A stretch of 35,136 bases of DNA, taken from Flavobacteriales bacterium. Its GTDB lineage: Bacteria > Bacteroidota > Bacteroidia > Flavobacteriales_D > Sanyastnellaceae. The translations under genes and the position numbers were made by a program. How positions within the stretch are numbered: position 1 is the first letter of the stretch; each line of letters begins with the position of its first letter. Below, piece by piece: positions 18,208 to 26,999 of this stretch. The notes under the pieces are model-generated. The model saw nothing but the letters and a program-made list of their open reading frames with translations. It searched no databases and was not told where the DNA came from. The stretch lies in NCBI GenBank assembly GCA_947448135.1, contig CANFLZ010000022.1, positions 1-35,136 of the forward strand. Reading direction: 5' to 3'.

Positions 18208-18969
18208 TTAAAGGAGTTCTATACCCACGGGACAATGGTCACTTCCCATGATGTCATTCAAAATAAAAGCATCTTTGATTTGAGGAACAAGAGCAGGTGA
18301 GGTCAGAAAATAGTCGATTCTCCAACCAACATTTTTAGCGCGTGAATTGAATCGTGCACTCCACCAAGAATATTTTACCGTGTCGGGATAAAAGTGACGG
18401 AAGGTGTCCACAAAGCCCGCGCTGAACAAATTCTCCAATCCATTGATCTCTCTTTGCGTGAACCCTGCACTCTTGTTGTAATTGCTTTTGGGATTAGCCA
18501 AATCCATCGCAGTGTGAGCGACGTTCAAATCACCACAAAAAATAACTGGCTTCTTTTCTTCTAATTTTTTCAAGAAGATCAATAAATCCGCATCCCATTT
18601 TTCACGGTAATCCAATCGGGCCAACTCACTTCCACTATTGGGTACATAACAATTGACCAAAAAGAAATTGTCATATTCCGCTACAATCGAGCGACCTTCT
18701 TGGTCGTGATCTTCAATTCCCAAACCAAATGTCACCGACAAAGGTTTTGTTTTCGTCAATACTGCTGTGCCACTATAACCGGGACGAACTGCAGATGAGG
18801 TGTAAATGAAATACTCATCAAATGCCTGCAACGCTTCTTCTGTTTGTTGATCATTGGCTTTGGTTTCTTGCAAACAAAGAATATCTGGATTCATCAAGCG
18901 CACATCGTCAATAAAAGTTTTCTTGGTTATTGCTCTTACGCCGTTGACATTAAAAGAAATCAATTTCAT
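18208..18969 (-). CDS. xth: Exodeoxyribonuclease III (AP endonuclease)
   Basis: The 253-residue enzyme incises DNA at abasic sites and has 3'-exonuclease activity in base-excision repair. Family residues are N9 in FNVNGVRA, the metal-binding E35 in LQETKA, the catalytic D-x-N in CGDLNVAHTAMDL, the NxxSAGFT-ER-like segment and the terminal D244-H245 pair in GSDHCPVG. Length is typical. It is monocistronic, divergent to the small secreted protein gene. A TATATTTG box ends 4 nt before its start codon. Confidence 0.95.
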   Translation of the reverse strand: MKLISFNVNGVRAITKKTFIDDVRLMNPDILCLQETKANDQQTEEALQAFDEYFIYTSSAVRPGYSGTAVLTKTKPLSVTFGLGIEDHDQEGRSIVAEYDNFFLVNCYVPNSGSELARLDYREKWDADLLIFLKKLEEKKPVIFCGDLNVAHTAMDLANPKSNYNKSAGFTQREINGLENLFSAGFVDTFRHFYPDTVKYSWWSARFNSRAKNVGWRIDYFLTSPALVPQIKDAFILNDIMGSDHCPVGIELL

Positions 18970-18973
18970 GCGA

Positions 18974-18981
18974 CAAATATA
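18974..18981 (-). promoter_or_regulatory. -7 promoter element of xth, 4 nt from the ATG
   Basis: The minus strand reads TATATTTG, a perfect match to the Bacteroidota -7 consensus TAnnTTTG. Four bases separate it from the xth start codon, which places the expected transcription start at the A of the ATG and suggests a leaderless mRNA. No clear -33 TTTG is seen at the usual spacing. Confidence 0.55.
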
Positions 18982-19038
18982 AAGGGTCTAAATCGTTAAA
19001 CATTGGTTAACAGAAATAGAAATAAAATTTGTTTGAGG

Positions 19039-19046
19039 CATATTTG
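19039..19046 (+). promoter_or_regulatory. -7-like element of the small secreted protein/SulP-Dab operon
   Basis: CATATTTG matches TAnnTTTG at seven of eight positions and ends 5 nt before the first ATG (19052) and 8 nt before the second (19055). It would be the promoter of the secreted protein gene and probably of sulP-dabA-dabB. The 82-nt divergent region to xth also holds a GTTAA/TTAAC repeat near 18995-19011, of unclear meaning. Confidence 0.4.
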
Positions 19047-19051
19047 CAGCA

Positions 19052-19429
19052 ATGATGAAAATTACCTGCACCCATCGTTGTTGGAAGTCCTTGATTGGAT
19101 TGTTCTTCCTGGTGATGTCACTAGGAGGCTACGCAATGGCCATTCAGGATCATCATGGACATCAATATTCTTCTCCATTCTCAGAAGAAGATGTTGATGA
19201 TGTTGTCGATGATAGAGAAGTTGAAGATGGTGAAGACTTTACCTTATTGTTGAGCAGTGATTGGATTGATTCAAATAACCATTGGATTCAATCATTAGCC
19301 AATTCAGTAGGATCAACATTTCAAAAAAACTATCGCAGTGTATGTTTACTTTCTGGTCGTAATCGATGTATCTTGTTTCAGAAATTAAAATGGATGTGCG
19401 CGTCAAGAAGTTTTTATCAAACAGCTTAG
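19052..19429 (+). CDS. Small putative secreted protein with His and acidic cluster, upstream of SulP
   Basis: The 125-residue frame begins with a credible signal peptide: a basic start, a hydrophobic run of about 17 residues and a G-Y-A-M-A cleavage site near residue 30. After it comes a possible metal-binding stretch (DHHGH), then a strongly acidic segment (EEDVDDVVDD and EVEDGED), and a C-terminal part with several Cys, Arg and Trp residues. I recognise no family. It lies 28 nt before sulP on the same strand and behind a -7-like promoter, so it looks like the first gene of the inorganic-carbon operon. The second ATG (19055) may be the true start. The frame could also be non-coding; similarity in other Dab loci would decide. 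Confidence 0.5.
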   Translation: MMKITCTHRCWKSLIGLFFLVMSLGGYAMAIQDHHGHQYSSPFSEEDVDDVVDDREVEDGEDFTLLLSSDWIDSNNHWIQSLANSVGSTFQKNYRSVCLLSGRNRCILFQKLKWMCASRSFYQTA

Positions 19430-19457
19430 ACGAAACATTAATTTTAATTGAAACAAA

Positions 19458-21059
19458 ATGAAAAAAGAAAATATCTTGGATGGTATCCAAGGACTAAAAC
19501 AAAATATCAGTTTTGATGCAACCTCTGGTTTCATGGTTGCTTTATTGGCATTGCCCTTAAGTTTGGGTATTGCTTCTGCAAGTGATTTTCCTAATCCTTT
19601 ATTCGGAGTTTTAACGGCCATCATTGGTGGTATCGTAGTGGCTCCTTTCATGGGAGCTCGCTTGACAATCAAAGGTCCAGCTGCTGGCTTGATTGTGATT
19701 GTTGCGGGTTCTATTGCTGCGTTCGGTGGTGGTGAAACAGGATGGCAAATGACTTTGGGTGCCATCGTCGTTGCAGGTATTCTACAGATATTATTTGGTG
19801 TATTGAAATTGGGTAAATTGAGTGATTTCTTCCCATTGACTGCCGTTCACGGAATGTTGGCAGCGATTGGTGTTATCATCATCTCAAAGCAATTGCATGT
19901 ATTGATGGGTGTTAATCCATTGAATCATGAAAACAAGCCAATGGTAGAGCCTCTTGAATTGTTGGGCGCATTGCCAACGTCGTTTGCAAAAATGATGAGC
20001 AACCCAGTGAACCAAGCTTCGCTTTTGGTTGGAATTATTGCATTGGTGATTGTATTCACTTGGCCTTTGATTAAAAACACAACCATCAAAAAAATTCCAA
20101 TGCCGTTGGTAGTTTTGATTGTTGCCATTCCATTGGGAATGATGTTGGGATTGTCTCAAGAAAACAAGCAATTGGTAAAAGTGGGAAGTTTCTTTTCTAC
20201 TTTGGGTTTCCATGCCAACTTTGAAGGATTCAAGCAAATGGGAACATTCGTTCAATATGTTGCCTTGTTTGCAATCATCGGAAGTTTGGAATCTTTGTTG
20301 ACGGCAAAAGCGATTGACATTCTAGATCCTTTCAAAAGAAAATCTGATTTCAATAAAGATTTGATTGCAGTGGGAGCAGGTAATTCATTGGCTGGATTGA
20401 TGGGAGGTTTGCCCATGATTTCTGAAGTAGCTCGTTCATCATCCAACGTCAACAACGGAGGAAGAACACGTTGGGCCAATTTTTTCCATGGTCTATTTTT
20501 GTTCATCATGGTTGCTTTCTTATCCGGAGTTATTGAAATGATTCCTAAATCAGCATTGGCTGCTTTGTTGATTGGAGTAGGATTTAAATTGGCGCATCCC
20601 AGAGAGTTCAAACATACTTTGCACATTGGTAAAGAGCAATTGTTGGTTTTCTTGATCACCATTTTCTTCACGTTGTTCGAAGATTTATTGGTGGGTATTT
20701 TGGCCGGTATGCTAACTGAAGTAATTGTTCAAGTAGTTTTCAAAGTTCCATTTGCTCAGATGTTTGCTGCCAAAATGGAAGTTGAAAAATTGGATAACCA
20801 AAGAATGCGTGTGCATGTCAAATCAGCTGCTGTTTTCACCAACTATTTGGGCATCAAAAAAACGTTGGATAATCTTCCACAAGGACAATCGATTGAGATT
20901 GATTTGAGTCAAGCCAAGATGGTTGACCACACTGTAATGGAAAACTTGCACTTCTTTGAAAATGACTACCGCAATGCGGGAGGACATATTCATATCGTGG
21001 GATTGGATGCTCATGCAGCGCTTTCAGAGCATGCATTGGCTGTTCGTGTAAAAAAATAA
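19458..21059 (+). CDS. SulP-family anion permease with STAS domain (probable bicarbonate transporter)
   Basis: The protein (533 aa) has about 10-14 membrane segments in residues 20-430, with the SulP entry FMVALLALPLSLGIASASDFPNPLFG and GLFAAIIGG-like continuation (LFGVLTAIIGGIVVAPFMGA). A cytoplasmic STAS domain ends the protein (about 440-530, VDHTVMENLHFFENDYRNAGG). SulP proteins move sulfate, molybdate, dicarboxylates or bicarbonate (BicA type). The position 10 nt before dabA suggests bicarbonate as substrate. This is inference: the sequence alone does not separate sulfate from bicarbonate. It lies 28 nt after the small secreted protein gene. Confidence 0.88.
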   Translation: MKKENILDGIQGLKQNISFDATSGFMVALLALPLSLGIASASDFPNPLFGVLTAIIGGIVVAPFMGARLTIKGPAAGLIVIVAGSIAAFGGGETGWQMTLGAIVVAGILQILFGVLKLGKLSDFFPLTAVHGMLAAIGVIIISKQLHVLMGVNPLNHENKPMVEPLELLGALPTSFAKMMSNPVNQASLLVGIIALVIVFTWPLIKNTTIKKIPMPLVVLIVAIPLGMMLGLSQENKQLVKVGSFFSTLGFHANFEGFKQMGTFVQYVALFAIIGSLESLLTAKAIDILDPFKRKSDFNKDLIAVGAGNSLAGLMGGLPMISEVARSSSNVNNGGRTRWANFFHGLFLFIMVAFLSGVIEMIPKSALAALLIGVGFKLAHPREFKHTLHIGKEQLLVFLITIFFTLFEDLLVGILAGMLTEVIVQVVFKVPFAQMFAAKMEVEKLDNQRMRVHVKSAAVFTNYLGIKKTLDNLPQGQSIEIDLSQAKMVDHTVMENLHFFENDYRNAGGHIHIVGLDAHAALSEHALAVRVKK

Positions 21060-21069
21060 AAATAGATTT

Positions 21070-23583
21070 ATGAGCCTAGAGAAGACAGGCACTGTAAAAT
21101 TTTCGGAACACGAAGTTTTACATGAGCTAAAACATTATTTGCCTGCTCAAGCCCCTCTGAAAGATTTTGTGCACCACAATACGTTGCACTCATTTCAAGA
21201 TCGAAAGTTTGAGCAAGCCCTTTTGGAGGCATTCGAAATTTTTGGATTCAAAGGCAATTTGACTTTGAGAGAATACCGTGATTTGTTCAAGTCTGGAAAG
21301 ATTGATGTGCGCATTTTGAAAGAAAAAATTGCGGTCAATTTTCCAGATCAAAAGATGGAGCAGGTATTGGACAAAATGCTCAATGGCAAATATCCCAAAA
21401 GCAATAGTCCTCGCATAGGAAAGTTGCGTTCCAACTGGAAACGAACTTTTAAAATTGATTTGGATTCTTTGGTGCATCCAACTTTATTTAGAATTCTTTC
21501 CGCCTATTTGGATCAAGGTATTTCAATTTGGAATTTCCCAATTGACGCGGGTGGTTTCATGGCCTCCATGCGCGAATTTGAGCGCAATGCTTATGGTTCG
21601 CTTTTCAAAAGTGATCGCGTTCGTGCTTTGTTGATGAATGAAAAGACCACTTTAACCGAAGTCTTGAACATCCTTGTTGGAGATGAAAAATGGTTTGAGC
21701 AATACATCTTTGATCAACAATTTGCTCACCCTGGATGGTCGGGCATCGTGAGTGTTATTGAAGATGCTCCTCATTCATTGTTGGATGAAAGAAAGGTCTC
21801 ATTGCACGATTTGGTTTTGTTTGAGAGTCTGATGGAGATTGATCAACTGGATCAAAACTTTGGACAGGTATGGTCGCCGATTGCCTTTCGTCTTGCAGAG
21901 GAGCCCATTCATCTATTCGAGCCTGTTTACTTCAAAGAGATTTCGATCATTTTGTACACATTCCATCAGGCTTTTGAAGAATCATACTATCAACAAGTTT
22001 TGACAGGACTTTTGGAGACGCGTAAATTTTCGCATGAGTCTGCTCAAGTTCCCAGTTTTCAGGCTTTGTTCTGTATCGATGATCGCGAGTGTTCCTTCCG
22101 CAGATACATCGAGCAGTTGGATCCGCAGTGTTCTACTTTTGGTACTCCTGGATTTTTTGGTGTTGAATTTTACTACAAACCGGCCAATGAGAAGTTTTAT
22201 ACCAAATTGTGCCCTGCTCCTGTTTTCCCTAAATATTTGATCAAGGAAGAAGGTACTTCTGCATATCGAAAAAGCGAAATACATTATCAACCGGCCAGTT
22301 TTGGTTTGATAAGAGGTGCATTGTTGTCCATGACCTATGGATTCATATCTCCTTTTAAGTTGATAAAAAATCTATTGTCACCAGAAGTGAGTTCTGCAAC
22401 TTCTTTGTCTTTCAATCACATGGACAAGGATGCGCAATTGACCATCGAATGCAAGAATGGGGAACACGAGAACGACCTTCAAATTGGATTTACAGTGGAG
22501 GAAATGGCCATTCGTGTAGAGAATGTTTTGCGCTCCATTGGCTTGGTTAAAGACTTTGCTCCATTGGTCTACGTAATAGGACACGGCGCTAGCTCAACCA
22601 ATAATCCACATTACGCGGCTTATGATTGTGGCGCTTGTTCGGGTAGAGCAGGATCGGTTAACGGTCGTGTTTTGAGTTTCATGGCGAACCATGTAGAGGT
22701 CAGAAAAATTTTGGCTTCAAAAGGAATCCATATTCCAGATGAAACCCAATTTGTTGGTGCCTTGCATGATACAACTCGCGATGAAATTGATTTCTATGCT
22801 GATTCCTTGAATACCAAGAATGTTCAATTGCATGCCAACAATACCGAAACATTCAAGCGTGCATTGGACTTCAATTCTTTGGAAAGATCCAGAAGATTTG
22901 AATCAGTAACAGACAAATCTTCGGCGACACATGTCCACCAGCAAATAAGAAATCGTTCGGTGAGTTTGTTTGAACCCAGACCCGAATTGAATCACGCTAC
23001 CAATGCGCTTTGTATTGTTGGAAGACGCGGATTAACCTCTCAGGTCTTTTTGGATCGACGTTCTTTTTTGAATAGCTATGATTATCAAATCGATCCAGAA
23101 GGCAACTATCTTTTTGGAATATTGAGAGCCGCAGCGCCCGTTTGTGGTGGAATTAATTTGGAGTATTATTTCTCCAGAGTGGACAATCAGAAATTAGGCG
23201 CGGGTAGCAAACTACCACACAATGTGATGGGATTGATTGGCGTGGCCAACGGTACCGATGGCGATTTACGTCCTGGATTGCCCAGTCAAATGATTGAGGT
23301 GCATGATCCTGTTCGTTTGCTCATCATTGTTGAACATTTTCCAGAGGTGGTGCTCAAGACCATTCAACGCGATGCAGCAACGTATGAGTGGTTCAAGAAT
23401 GAGTGGGTTCACTTAGTGGCTGTTCATCCCGAGAAGAATGAATTGTATCGTTACAAAGATGGTCAAATGCATTCCATGACTCTTCAAGAATTTGAACTCA
23501 TGAATGACCAGCATCTTTCAGAATTATTAAAAAATGAATTGGACAATTTGCCTGTCATAAAACTTTCTCAAAATGGAAAATAA
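21070..23583 (+). CDS. dabA: DabA, zinc-dependent subunit of the inorganic carbon accumulation complex (DUF2309)
   Basis: The 837-residue peripheral membrane protein belongs to DUF2309/UPF0753. DabA resembles a vectorial beta-carbonic anhydrase that, with DabB, hydrates CO2 to bicarbonate on the cytoplasmic face driven by ion flow. The zinc site is intact: C335 and D337 in FCIDDRE, H505 in GHGASSTNNPH and C520 in YDCGACSG. The H505-C520 distance of 15 equals that reported for the Halothiobacillus enzyme (H524, C539). The start MSLEKTGTVKFSEHEVLHEL leads into the conserved LPAQAPLKDFVHHNTLH segment. Its end overlaps dabB by 11 nt. Confidence 0.95.
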   Translation: MSLEKTGTVKFSEHEVLHELKHYLPAQAPLKDFVHHNTLHSFQDRKFEQALLEAFEIFGFKGNLTLREYRDLFKSGKIDVRILKEKIAVNFPDQKMEQVLDKMLNGKYPKSNSPRIGKLRSNWKRTFKIDLDSLVHPTLFRILSAYLDQGISIWNFPIDAGGFMASMREFERNAYGSLFKSDRVRALLMNEKTTLTEVLNILVGDEKWFEQYIFDQQFAHPGWSGIVSVIEDAPHSLLDERKVSLHDLVLFESLMEIDQLDQNFGQVWSPIAFRLAEEPIHLFEPVYFKEISIILYTFHQAFEESYYQQVLTGLLETRKFSHESAQVPSFQALFCIDDRECSFRRYIEQLDPQCSTFGTPGFFGVEFYYKPANEKFYTKLCPAPVFPKYLIKEEGTSAYRKSEIHYQPASFGLIRGALLSMTYGFISPFKLIKNLLSPEVSSATSLSFNHMDKDAQLTIECKNGEHENDLQIGFTVEEMAIRVENVLRSIGLVKDFAPLVYVIGHGASSTNNPHYAAYDCGACSGRAGSVNGRVLSFMANHVEVRKILASKGIHIPDETQFVGALHDTTRDEIDFYADSLNTKNVQLHANNTETFKRALDFNSLERSRRFESVTDKSSATHVHQQIRNRSVSLFEPRPELNHATNALCIVGRRGLTSQVFLDRRSFLNSYDYQIDPEGNYLFGILRAAAPVCGGINLEYYFSRVDNQKLGAGSKLPHNVMGLIGVANGTDGDLRPGLPSQMIEVHDPVRLLIIVEHFPEVVLKTIQRDAATYEWFKNEWVHLVAVHPEKNELYRYKDGQMHSMTLQEFELMNDQHLSELLKNELDNLPVIKLSQNGK

Positions 23584-25438
23584 CATTCATGCATTTATTC
23601 TGATTCCTCTTTTGGGATTCATTTTGTTGGCACTTCAGAATAAGAAAAGTGAGCGATTGATTTCGTCGATTACTTTATTGACCATGATTGCGCAGTTGGG
23701 TTTGTTTTTTACAGCTACCGTATTGTGGTTTGCTCAAGGTCGTCCCATTTGGGAACATGCGGACTTTACTTTGTATCAACACGAGGATTATTCTTTTGTG
23801 ATCGACTTTTATTGGGATAAAGCTACTTGGGTCTATTTGGGTGTGGGTGCCTTTTTGGTGTTTTTGGTTTCTTTTTATAGCAAAACCTACATGCACCGTG
23901 AAGAAGGATACAAGCGCTTTTTCATGAATCTCACTTTCTTTTTCATCGGTTTCAATATCGTTGTATTGGCAGGCAATTTCGAAACCTTGTTTATTGGTTG
24001 GGAGATATTGGGCATCTCTTCGTTCCTATTGATCGCATTCTATCGCAATCGATATTTGCCCGTGAAGAATGCGGTGAAAGTGTTTTCTATTTATCGCATT
24101 GGTGATTTGGGAATTCTTTTGGCAATGTGGTTGAGCCATCACTTTTGGCATGTCAACATTTCTTTCAATGAGTTAAATCACCATGATTTGGTCATCGAGC
24201 ATTGGACAGAGCAGTCAGCTGTAGGAGTTGCAATTGCCTTGATGATATTGATTACAGCGATGGCCAAGTCGGCTCAATTTCCATTTTCCTCTTGGTTGCC
24301 AAGAGCGATGGAAGGTCCGACACCATCCAGTGCCATTTTCTATGGGTCGTTGGCCGTGCATATTGGAGTCTTCTTGTTGTTGAGAACTGCTCATTTCTGG
24401 GAAGCGCAAGATATCGTTCGATGGATCATTGGTTTGGTTGGAATAATAACTGCCGGCATTGCAACAGTGATTGCGCGGGTTCAAGGTTCTATTAAAAGTC
24501 AAATTGCCTATTCATCCATCGCTCAGATTGGTTTGATGTTCGTCGAATTGTCGATGGGTTGGTATGATTTGGTTTTGATTCACTTTGCGGGAAATGCATT
24601 TTTGAGAACGTATCAATTGTTGGTTTCTCCTTCTGTGGTGACTTATTTGATCAAAGAGCAATTCTATCATTTCACACCTCGAGTAAAAACAGTGGAAGAT
24701 TCTTTGCCCAAGAAAATTGAATATTCATTGTATATGTTGAGTCTCAAAGAATTCAATCTTGATTCGTTCATGTACCGCTATTTGTGGAATCCAACCAAGA
24801 GATTGGGTGCTCGTCTTTCATTCATTCGTCATGGATGGATGTGGGCCTTGGCATTGGTGGCTTTGGTCGTTTCCTATGCGATTCTCAAAGAAGGCGAAGC
24901 AGGGGAGCATTACAGACATTATTTCCCATATGTGTTTGCGTCAATTGCCATTCTATTGGTATTGAAAGCCTTCACAGAACGCAAGTTGGTATTTTGGAGT
25001 TGGGGGATGATCATCCTCAACCACATGATGGTGGCTGTTGCCATTATGTTCAACGAAGAATTTACATGGGACCACGTGTTGCTCTATTTAGGAGGTATTG
25101 TTGTCGCAGGTGCTGCAGGTTATTACATTCTGGGCCGCCTTCGCTCTCAAGGATATCCAGTCGATTTGGATCAATTCCATGGGCTTTCTCGCTCTCACGG
25201 TAAATTGGCTTTTGCATTCTTGTTGGCGTGTTTGGGATTGACAGGTTTCCCCATCACGACAACTTTCTTAGGAGAAGATTTGATTTTCTCTCACATCCAT
25301 GAAGATCAATGGCTGCTGGCATTGCTCACCGGTTTTTCTTTCATCTTGGATGGTTTAGCTGTAATACGCATTTACGCGCGTATTTTCTTAGGGCCACATG
25401 CGGAATCTATTTTTGAAATGGGTTACCGCTCTTCATAA
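23573..25438 (+). CDS. dabB: DabB, NuoL/MrpA-like ion-conducting subunit of the inorganic carbon complex
   Basis: This polytopic membrane protein (621 aa) of the proton-conducting quinone oxidoreductase/Mrp antiporter family partners DabA and supplies cation flow to drive CO2 hydration. Recognisable elements are FIGWEILGISSFLLI with the channel glutamate, AKSAQFPFSSWLPRAMEGPTPSSA with the channel lysine, and IAYSSIAQIGLMF. About 14-16 membrane segments are visible, and a charged loop at residues 370-400 (TVEDSLPKKIEY) is typical of DabB rather than NuoL. The gene overlaps dabA by 11 nt, and no other Nuo or Mrp gene is nearby, which rules out complex I. A hairpin follows 21 nt after its stop. 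Confidence 0.92.
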   Translation: MENNIHAFILIPLLGFILLALQNKKSERLISSITLLTMIAQLGLFFTATVLWFAQGRPIWEHADFTLYQHEDYSFVIDFYWDKATWVYLGVGAFLVFLVSFYSKTYMHREEGYKRFFMNLTFFFIGFNIVVLAGNFETLFIGWEILGISSFLLIAFYRNRYLPVKNAVKVFSIYRIGDLGILLAMWLSHHFWHVNISFNELNHHDLVIEHWTEQSAVGVAIALMILITAMAKSAQFPFSSWLPRAMEGPTPSSAIFYGSLAVHIGVFLLLRTAHFWEAQDIVRWIIGLVGIITAGIATVIARVQGSIKSQIAYSSIAQIGLMFVELSMGWYDLVLIHFAGNAFLRTYQLLVSPSVVTYLIKEQFYHFTPRVKTVEDSLPKKIEYSLYMLSLKEFNLDSFMYRYLWNPTKRLGARLSFIRHGWMWALALVALVVSYAILKEGEAGEHYRHYFPYVFASIAILLVLKAFTERKLVFWSWGMIILNHMMVAVAIMFNEEFTWDHVLLYLGGIVVAGAAGYYILGRLRSQGYPVDLDQFHGLSRSHGKLAFAFLLACLGLTGFPITTTFLGEDLIFSHIHEDQWLLALLTGFSFILDGLAVIRIYARIFLGPHAESIFEMGYRSS

Positions 25439-25452
25439 TGGTGGTATAGGGT

Positions 25453-25499
25453 GTAAGGTGCCCCTTGCGAAAACAACGGGAAGTAGCAAGGGGCTTTAC
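25453..25499 (+). terminator. GC-rich hairpin between dabB and the adenylation gene
   Basis: GCCCCTTGC (25460-25468) pairs perfectly with GCAAGGGGC (25486-25494) around a 17-nt loop; GTAA (25453-25456) and TTAC (25496-25499) extend the stem past a small internal loop. Only three T residues follow the core stem, so intrinsic termination would be weak. It probably ends or attenuates dabB transcription, or marks the 5' region of the next operon. Confidence 0.5.
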
Positions 25500-25502
25500 C
25501 AT

Positions 25503-25510
25503 TATATTTG
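25503..25510 (+). promoter_or_regulatory. -7 promoter element of the dlt-like operon
   Basis: TATATTTG matches TAnnTTTG perfectly and ends 10 nt before the adenylation-enzyme ATG at 25521. There is no clear -33 TTTG at 19 nt upstream; that place is filled by the 3' arm of the hairpin, which may influence promoter use. Confidence 0.45.
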
Positions 25511-25520
25511 TCCTATTCCA

Positions 25521-26999
25521 ATGACCACCTATTTTCAGCATATCGTCAGGCATGCTTCAGTTTCAGCTGAATGTCCTGCCATTTCTGTCGGGAAAGAAAC
25601 CATCTGTTACCGGGAATTATTCCATTGCGCCGCACAAGTCGCTCAACAGATGGAATTCAAAAACCAAAATGTCGGACTGTACACGGACAATAATTTGGAC
25701 ATGTACATTTCTCTTTTGGCCATCTGGATTTCTGGCAATGCTTATGTTCCTTTGAATCACAAATTTCCAGAAGATCGCTTACTCAAGATCATTGAGGAAA
25801 GTGAAATCAACTGCATTTTGGGAAGCGAACAAGCACAAATCAATACAAATTCTTTTCAAGGAAAAAACTGGATTGTACCAACGTACAACAAGTTGAAGGA
25901 GGTCAACGTATCGGAAATTTCTATTGCTGACAAGGCCTATACATTGTTTACTTCAGGGAGCACTGGCGTTCCAAAAGGAATTCCGATTACCCATCAAAAT
26001 ATAGATGCGTTGATGATGGATATGATTGCACGTTATCCATTGAACAATAACAATAAAGTGCTGCAATCCTTTGAGTTGAGTTTTGATGTGAGCATTGCTT
26101 GCATTTTAATTGCTTTAACGCAAGGCGCACATTTGGTCGTAGCAGACTTGAATGGTATTACTGCTATCAATGCTTTCAAAGCCATTCATGAGGCGCAAGT
26201 TGATTTTGTAGTATTGCCACCGTCCGCTCTTTTTTATATCAAAAAATTGCGGCTATTGCAAATTCCGCAACCGCAAATCAAAACGACTTTATTCACTGGT
26301 GAAGCTTTGCCTTGGAATGTTGTGCAAGATTGGAAAACCTGTGCTATTCATACAACAGTTGACAATGCCTATGGTCCAACAGAGGGAACAGTTTGGGCCA
26401 CAATAGATCGCATTGACAGCGAAACTGAGAAGCAAGTAGTCAATGGTCTTTGTCCAATTGGTCGTCCACTACAAAAGATTCAATTCAAGATTGTCAATGA
26501 GAAAGGAGCCGCAGTAACTGATGGAGAGCGTGGCGAATTGTGGATTGGAGGCGATCAAATATTTGAAGGATACGTGCATCTTCCTGAAAAGACCCAAGAA
26601 GTTTTGGTTCTGCAAAATGATGTTCGTTGGTACAAGACCGGTGACATCGTGTTGATGAATGATCACCAAAAAATCATGTACGTCAATCGAAAAGACAACC
26701 AAGTTCAAATCAATGGATATCGGGTAGAGTTGGGAGAAGTGGAGCATCACCTGAGAAGCTGGTTGGGAAATGATGCGGCAGTGGTTTTGGCCAAAACAGA
26801 GAACAACGTTACCGAACTATACGCCTTTATCGAAGGAAATGAGCCACAAGAAACTGAAGCGGTAGAAGCCCTCAGGAAATTAGTCCCTGGATATATGGTT
26901 CCGCGCCGTATTTTTGCTTTAACTTCATTGCCCATCAATTCAAGTGGAAAAATTGATAAAACATTATTGAGAAATACATACCTACAAAATGAGTCATAA
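25521..26999 (+). CDS. DltA-like amino acid adenylation enzyme (carrier protein ligase)
   Basis: The 492-residue enzyme of the ANL superfamily should activate an amino acid with ATP and load it onto the carrier protein encoded next. The core motifs are YTLFTSGSTGVPKG (140-153), SFDVS with D189 (the residue that binds the alpha-amino group in amino-acid-activating domains), AYGPTEG (283-289), YKTGD (371-375), the hinge region NRKDNQVQINGYRVEL and the catalytic lysine K477 in NSSGKIDK. It aligns along its length with DltA, but where DltA has LFCGE (the cysteine tuned to D-Ala) this protein has LFTGE, T259. The substrate is thus uncertain. In-frame codons upstream overlap dabB and the hairpin, so the ATG at 25521 is chosen. 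It overlaps the carrier gene by 11 nt. Confidence 0.85.
   Translation: MTTYFQHIVRHASVSAECPAISVGKETICYRELFHCAAQVAQQMEFKNQNVGLYTDNNLDMYISLLAIWISGNAYVPLNHKFPEDRLLKIIEESEINCILGSEQAQINTNSFQGKNWIVPTYNKLKEVNVSEISIADKAYTLFTSGSTGVPKGIPITHQNIDALMMDMIARYPLNNNNKVLQSFELSFDVSIACILIALTQGAHLVVADLNGITAINAFKAIHEAQVDFVVLPPSALFYIKKLRLLQIPQPQIKTTLFTGEALPWNVVQDWKTCAIHTTVDNAYGPTEGTVWATIDRIDSETEKQVVNGLCPIGRPLQKIQFKIVNEKGAAVTDGERGELWIGGDQIFEGYVHLPEKTQEVLVLQNDVRWYKTGDIVLMNDHQKIMYVNRKDNQVQINGYRVELGEVEHHLRSWLGNDAAVVLAKTENNVTELYAFIEGNEPQETEAVEALRKLVPGYMVPRRIFALTSLPINSSGKIDKTLLRNTYLQNES

Noticed and set aside
23573-25438. NADH dehydrogenase subunit L of complex I
   Set aside because: No other nuo gene is present and the gene overlaps dabA, which identifies it as DabB.
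25398-25520. Longer start for the adenylation enzyme, giving 533 residues
   Set aside because: The added residues overlap the dabB end, run through the hairpin and -7 box, and do not look like the family N-terminus.
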